Of a DNA stretch of 64,000 nt, positions 59,005 to 64,000 are shown in pieces. Made by a program: the position numbers and the translations under genes. This DNA is from Benincasa hispida (taxonomy: Eukaryota; Streptophyta; Magnoliopsida; Cucurbitales; Cucurbitaceae): contig NC_052349.1 in the NCBI RefSeq assembly GCF_009727055.1, positions 90,670,514 to 90,734,513 on the forward strand, read 5' to 3'. The first letter of the stretch is position 1. Each line of letters starts with the position of its first letter. The notes beneath the pieces are model-generated. The model saw nothing but the letters and a program-made list of their open reading frames with translations, ran no database searches and was not told the origin of the DNA.

Positions 59005-59409
59005 GCAAAACATGGGGAAAAAAATTTTAAGATATGTTAATTAATGACACTAAAATGGTTATTTTTAAATTAGGTAAATTCCAATGTAATTCTTAATAAC
59101 TTTTTAATTATAAAAATGTAAATTTTAAAACTATACTTGTAATTAAGGGGTGTTATGGAGGTTGAGTACAGATTATTGACTAACTATTCATCCTAAAGAG
59201 TTCTTAAATTTACTGTAGGTCCCAGTCGACTAATTAAACAACTTAATTAATTCTTTGCTCGAATGCTCCCTAATAGTTTGAACGTATATAACCGTTTTTC
59301 CATAGTTAGAGATTCAGATCTTTCTATCCTACTTGTTGTATCAACGGTTATATAAGAACACATACCCAAAACTTGATGATGAAGGAGGATTTTGGCTTGG
59401 CTAGTTTTG

Positions 59410-60073
59410 TTAGTAGGAGTCTCTTGGAGCACTGCATCTAAAGCACTCCATCCTGCTTGCAAAGTTATGTTCATTGCATCCCGACCTGGATTTTCACACA
59501 ATCATATTCACATGAGAATCTAGACATGGACAAACTTTAGTATGATAAAATATAATGGCTTTGTTGGATAACTGTTTGTTTTTTATATTTTAAAATTAAG
59601 TTGATATGAGTTTCTTTATTTCGATATCACTTTTTACAAATATTTTTTAAAAGTAAGAAATCTTGAGATAAAAGAAAATCAAATAATTATCAAACAGATT
59701 ACGCATACCTGGCACAAATCCAGTCACCAGACTTCCAAGCGGAGGCAGCAGTACGGGCGGGACTAGCGAAAGCATATGGGGAAATCCCTCTAGGACTAGG
59801 ACGAGGAATATCAAAGTCGAAAGCCGACATGTCGTCTTTAAAAGCCCCACATTTGAAGCAGCTTGATCGACTTGCAAAATTGTGAGCTCCACAATTTCCC
59901 ACGCTACAGTACCAGTCCCCGGGCCTCACATCCGACCCTCCATACCCAAAACCAGACCCACCTCTTCCGACACCGCCGCCGCTCTTCGGGTCGCCGCATC
60001 GCTGGCACATGTCCCTCCTTTGGAAGTTCAAGTGCTGGCACGACCTACAGTTCCAATCTCCCGGTCTACTCAT
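59410..60073 (-). CDS. RanBP2-type zinc-finger protein with three fingers (two coding exons)
   Basis: Coding parts are 60073-59709 and 59485-59410, spliced with a GT-AG intron (GCCAG|GTATGC ... TCCAG|GTCGGG), giving 146 residues. Start MSRPGDWNCRSC is typical of this family; the open frame extends 20 codons further upstream but that part follows a likely leader-intron acceptor. Three RanBP2/NZF fingers of the W-x-C-x(2-4)-C-x10-C-x2-C form lie at C9-C12-C23-C26, C56-C61-C72-C75 and C120-C125-C136-C139. The GDW before each finger and the N-F-A-S-R phrase in fingers 2 and 3 are family hallmarks. A Gly-rich linker (31-47) separates fingers 1 and 2. In animals such fingers bind single-stranded RNA or ubiquitin; plant members of this size are little characterised, and RNA binding is an inference. 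Confidence 0.93.
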
Positions 60074-60086
60074 CTTCTCTTTCCCT

Positions 60087-60595
60087 CTACAAATTGTATT
60101 AACACGTAAACAACGTAAAAATATATTTTTCAAAAGAACTTAAATTTTTTTAATTACAAAGCACATTTCTATATAGAAAAGAAAAAAAAGTTTGAAATGT
60201 AAGTTAGTTTAAAAGTGGTCGGTCTTTAGTAAGTTTTTGAGCTTTCAATTTTATGTCTAATAAATATGAGACATTATTTAAAGCTCAAAACATACTTTTA
60301 GACATGAAATTACTACTATTTCGGGACTCTTAGACCAAAATCAAGTCTAACTCAATTGGCATATCAGTAGCCACTAGGTTTAATGATTCAAATCTTTTAA
60401 AAAAAATTAATTGAACCAAAAAAAAATCTTTTTCAAAACCAAAAAATAGTATTGTTTTTGTTACTTCAAAGATATAAGAAATTAGAAACGATAAAAAACA
60501 ATAATCAAGTGATGTAAAAACGTGGAACCAAACAGATCCTAAAATTTAAAAGAAAAATGATGGAAAAACAGAAGAATTGAAGATGGAGCACAAAC
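60087..60595 (-). other. Possible 5' UTR intron of the zinc-finger gene
   Basis: On the minus strand the donor TTAAG|GTTTGTGC at 60596/60595 and the acceptor TTTGTAG|AGGG at 60087/60086 bracket about 509 bases. The acceptor lies 13 bases before the ATG. AT-rich content fits a plant intron, and this structure connects the start codon to the TATA box at 60717-60724. Confidence 0.5.
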
Positions 60596-60629
60596 CTTAA
60601 GAGAGAAAAAAAAAGGTGGTTAAAAGAAA

Positions 60630-60662
60630 GAGAAGAAGAAGAAGAAGAAGAAGAAGAAGAAG
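60630..60662 (-). repeat. (GAA/CTT)n microsatellite in the likely 5' UTR
   Basis: About eleven GAA units on the plus strand, read as CTT/TTC on the transcribed minus strand. CT-rich leader repeats are common in plants. The position falls between the TATA box and the presumed leader-intron donor of the zinc-finger gene. Confidence 0.93.
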
Positions 60663-60716
60663 AGAAGAATTAAGAATTAAGAATGGAGATGGAATAGGTA
60701 AAGAAGGGAAGTGGTG

Positions 60717-60724
60717 TTTATATA
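60717..60724 (-). promoter_or_regulatory. TATA box of the zinc-finger gene
   Basis: On the minus strand TATATAAA lies in GTGTATATAAACACC, a strong plant TATA context. Transcription would start near 60690, giving a leader that includes the CTT repeat. A (C)ACC-flanked palindromic GTGT...ACAC surrounds it. Confidence 0.65.
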
Positions 60725-60729
60725 CACCC

Positions 60730-62982
60730 AATTCCCACTCAAAAAGTTGATAGTGGAACATACATTATATTCAAGCTTTTCTCTCTTTCATTCTTTTTTT
60801 ATATATCTAAAAGTTCAAAACAAAATATTACAAAAGGAGAGAGAGATGAGTGGTTTTCATTACAAAGAAAAGAAGGGTTTACTATGATACCATCTTACAA
60901 AGGAACCCCTTTTTCATTTCTCTCTTTTCTTCTTTTTTTTTTCTTTTTTTTTTTTAGTTTGTTAGTAATATAATATTAAACTTATCTTCACTCATCAGAT
61001 TAAATTTTCGGGTCAATCGGTAATTTAAGATGGTATCATAGTAATATAATATTAAATTTGTCTTCATCTATTAGCTTAAACTTTTGGGTTAATCGATGAT
61101 TTAAGAGAATTACTAAATGTGGAAAGACCAATGTTGTGGCACATAAGTGTAAGTATCTACGATCATAAGGGTATAGTTACAACTTTACAACATGGACATT
61201 TGAGTTTATTTTTCTATTTACTAAAATGTCTTTGTTCTTTTACTATTTACTAAAATGTCTTTGTTCTTTTAAAAAAAACAATAACTTTTTTTAAAAAAAG
61301 TTTCTTTTTTTCACCTTTTTTTTCTTTAGGGGACATGGAGCGAAGATGAGTGAAGATACATTCAACTATTTCAGCTAAGAAATCATTAGGATTTAGGGTT
61401 TCAAATTTTGGAAGGCAACCATTTTTTTTTCTTTTTTATTTTTCTTTTTATTTAGTTTTATAGTATACTCATATTAGCGACATATTTTGTTACTTTTTTA
61501 TAATAAAAATGTTGATTTATCTCTCATATTTATCTCTCCAAAACAAGTAAATTGTAGCAATAAAGTTGGTGTAAATAAGGCCCACAAGCAAAGAAAAACG
61601 TGAAGAAGCTAATAATATTAATTCCAATGTAATGAATATTCTGACCCAAAAGCGAGAGAGAACCAAAATTACTAAACCCTTTGTACGACAGACAATGTCT
61701 AACGTCTAATCTCAATTATAATTTTTATTTTTATTTTTTTCACTTTTCTTCTTTTAAAAAGAAACCATAATTTTTTTTCTCACAAACTTTATACAATTTT
61801 GAATATTCTCACCTTATTTACATGTATTAACCTAATATGTAAAAAAGATCCAAACTTTTTCCAATATTCAAAATCCATTCCTAATATCATACCAGAATAA
61901 TTCTCATATTGCCTTTTTATTAAAAAAAAAATCAATAAAAAGGCGTCAATTTTTTTAGTATAATAAAAAACAATTGAGTAGAGGATTGAACCTTTAACCT
62001 CTAAAAAAAAATCATGTCAATACTATTGAGTCAACCTAACTACTATTCTAATTGAGCTATTTATTAACATTTGATACCCAAATAAAGAAAATAATTATAT
62101 TGTAAAGTTTTGAAGTCAAGAAACTTTTTAGTCTTGTAACACATAAACTAATCAAATGAACCTCAAAAGTTGAAGCTGCAAAATTCACTATAATTTTCTG
62201 AGAAACTTGTCATGAAAAGAATACCTTTTTTTTTTTTTAATTTTGTTGTTGATATTTTCTTTTCCTATTGTATTTCTTAATCAAGAAGGATTAGATTAGT
62301 GAGAAATAATAGAGAAAGAATGATATATTCAAAAGAGGAAAAAAAGTGAATGGAATTTAATTAAAATGAAAAGATGGAGAGAAAAAAGAAAAGAAAATAA
62401 AGGAAAAGAAAAGAGAGAGGCAAAAATGTGAGTTTCAATAAAGGTTGGGTTGGAGTGATAATATGTTGGAATAACCAAGGTTTCATTTTGACCATCTTTT
62501 CTCTTTTCTTCTCTTTTCTTTTCTTTTCTTTTTTCTTTTTTCATTTTTTGTTTTCCTTTCCACTTTTTTTTTCTTTTTCAAAAGTCTCTCTCTCTCCATT
62601 TCTTTCTTCATCCACACCAATGAAAAATCTCTCTTTCTCCAAATCTCTCTAAACCATCAAATCAAATGACTCTCTCTTGTTAGAATGTTGATATAATACT
62701 TATGTTCATCTCAGATACATATATCTTTATATAGTTCATCAAATTATCTAATCATATTTGACAAGTAAAAAATTCTTTTTACCACTTTTTTTTTTAAATG
62801 TTTTAATTCATTTTTATGTATGTTAAGAGAATGTAATGCACAAAGATAGGTACATCGCATTTCCTCCCCAATTAATATTGATTTTCATTTGTTGAGTCTT
62901 CTACAAATTTTCAAAGCTCACAGGTGAAAGAAAGTGTTAAAGTGTTAACAATAAATTTACCATAACTTTAAGATTTGGCAAG
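60730..62982. other. Intergenic region upstream of the zinc-finger gene; no gene recognised
   Basis: The promoter of the zinc-finger gene occupies the left part. A phrase of the form GTAATATAATATTAAACTTA is repeated at 60965 and 61040 with its neighbours TCTTCACTCATCAG/ATTAG. CT-rich tracts occur at 60915-60955 and 62490-62610, the latter ending with CTCTCTCTCTCC and a short ATG-started frame of ten codons. That CT-rich tract could be the leader of a plus-strand gene, but no coding exon follows. Confidence 0.45.
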
Positions 62983-63165
62983 GGTGTGTATAGCAACGTT
63001 TTTAAAGAATTGCAAATATAGCAAAATCAATCAGTGATAAACTTTATCACTAATAGATTCACTAATAGACTCATATCAGCGATATAGTCTATCACTAATA
63101 GACTCTGAACGATGGATCTAAATCTTACTATATTTGCAAATTCTTTTGAAATGTACTATACCTTC
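62983..63165. mobile_element. Small foldback element with GATAGACT-type core repeats
   Basis: The left end (GTATAGCAACGTTTTTAAAG then AATTGCAAATATAGCAAAAT) and the reverse complement of the right end (GGTATAGTACATTTCAAAAG then AATTTGCAAATATAGTAAG) form imperfect inverted repeats of about 40 bases. Between them, CACTAATAGACT and TATCACTAATAGACT are repeated (63045-63115) and the block can fold on itself. There is no coding capacity. A target duplication is not clear. I recall similar elements as common in cucurbit genomes, but did not align them. Confidence 0.45.
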
Positions 63166-64000
63166 TAATATTTTAGGTCTAATTAATATATTTGTAGCTA
63201 CCCTTTAATTTTTGTATTCAATCGGTGATTTAAGATTTTGGTATCTTTCTCTACACACACCCACCAAATCTCTCTTCACATACATTCATCAAATGAGTCT
63301 CTCTATGACACACCAAAAGAGGAAATGAGAGAGAAGTGGCATCCATTCTCTTGGGTAAGGGTAAAGGAGGAGAGGGAGAGAGATAGAGAGAGGGCGAATT
63401 GTAAAGAAGAGAAAGGGGAAAAGGAAAGTTAGTTGATTCGATTCTCCTTGGGAATCACTTCCATGCATCACCACGACCAACTCATCATATATAATCTCTC
63501 TCTCTTCCTTTCTTTTCCTTCTTAGACTCTAAAATTCTCTACTTTTCTACTCTTTCAAATTTATTCAACGTGGCCGCTACTTTTATATCCGTTAAATCCA
63601 TTTCAGATATCCAACAAAATTTTAAATTCAGTATCTAATAACGAGCTATGAGAGTGACACTCACTTTCAATAATAACTCTCCTTTTAGTATATATATATA
63701 TATATGTTAAAACTTTCGTCATTTGGAATCTTGCCACTTTTCCTAACAATGTATCACAGTAAAATTTTCATCTTTTCTTTCCCCTTTAGTTTTGTTAAAG
63801 TGCTCCTTATTTCTTTTACTTTACAGTTGTGTTCATTTTTATTTCCCCTTTGTATTTCTCTCACATGGGTAATCATGGAAAAACACTTACCTCTTTTCTA
63901 ACATTCATGTTCATAAAAGTATGTGTTGATTGTGTTGGATATTAAACCCTATTCTTTAGAGTGTAGGGAGGGGGAAAAAAAGACTACTTTAGTGAGATAT
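63166..64000. other. Right-end intergenic sequence; no supported gene
   Basis: Contains an AG-rich tract (about 63359-63430), CT-rich tracts, and a short TA run at 63690-63705. Short frames encode only low-complexity peptides. The CT-rich and TA-containing sequence could be promoter for a gene beyond the window, but that cannot be tested here. Confidence 0.4.

Noticed and set aside
63410..63480. TTCTCCTTGGGAATCACTTC stretch considered as a miRNA precursor
   Set aside because: The similar upstream stretch near 63340 is a direct, not inverted, copy, so no hairpin forms; no known plant miRNA matched from memory.

Overview
This is gene-poor, repeat-rich nuclear DNA of a flowering plant. It is AT-rich, has spliceosomal introns and plant-type proteins (F-box/kelch, RanBP2-type zinc finger, plastid-type Asp/Glu racemase family), and is full of Ty1/copia LTR retrotransposons, MITEs, a hAT element and LINE remnants. 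A cucurbit (Cucurbitaceae) is my best guess, from recollection of similar copia LTRs and of a small foldback repeat built on GATAGACT motifs; no alignment was run. There is no bacterial-style operon, CRISPR array, or convincing rRNA or tRNA gene.

Only three host genes are well supported: an intronless F-box/kelch-like gene (18438-19562, minus), an Asp/Glu racemase-family gene with one coding intron (53991-55083, plus), and a three-finger RanBP2-type zinc-finger gene with one coding intron and probable UTR introns (59410-60073, minus). They look unrelated in function and are separated by transposon debris.

Layout: 1-2.7 kb, an unclassified LTR-like region with a TATA box and a 33-bp tandem array; 4.8-9.9 kb, DNA-transposon-like ends interrupted by a composite copia-type LTR insertion (5-bp duplication CTAAA); 10.0-11.0 kb, a LINE remnant; 11.8-16.3 kb, three MITE-like elements and a truncated LTR; 16.5-22.6 kb, the F-box gene and plain intergenic DNA; 23.0-51.5 kb, a large nest of related copia LTRs on both strands; 51.7-53.3 kb, a hAT element with a perfect 8-bp target duplication lying just upstream of the racemase-family gene; 53.4-64 kb, the two remaining genes and intergenic DNA.

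The nest can be partly put in order. LTR D (minus) was hit by solo LTR E (minus, duplication CAATG), which was hit by a 10.4-kb copia element F (plus). A second minus-strand copia element (H) has lost its reverse transcriptase by internal deletion and is interrupted by LTR C. LTR B is interrupted by solo LTR G (duplication GCATT), itself carrying another LTR.

The most striking sequence is not biological. Three exact copies of a 38-bp palindrome made of the Tn5 mosaic end joined to its own reverse complement (the Nextera mate-pair junction adapter) sit inside LTR C, separated by near-identical repeats of plant sequence. They show an assembly error. I did not find a convincing new biological system. 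The best biological leads are the loss of the second catalytic cysteine in the racemase-family protein and the degenerate ACGATCGT palindrome arrays in the copia elements.
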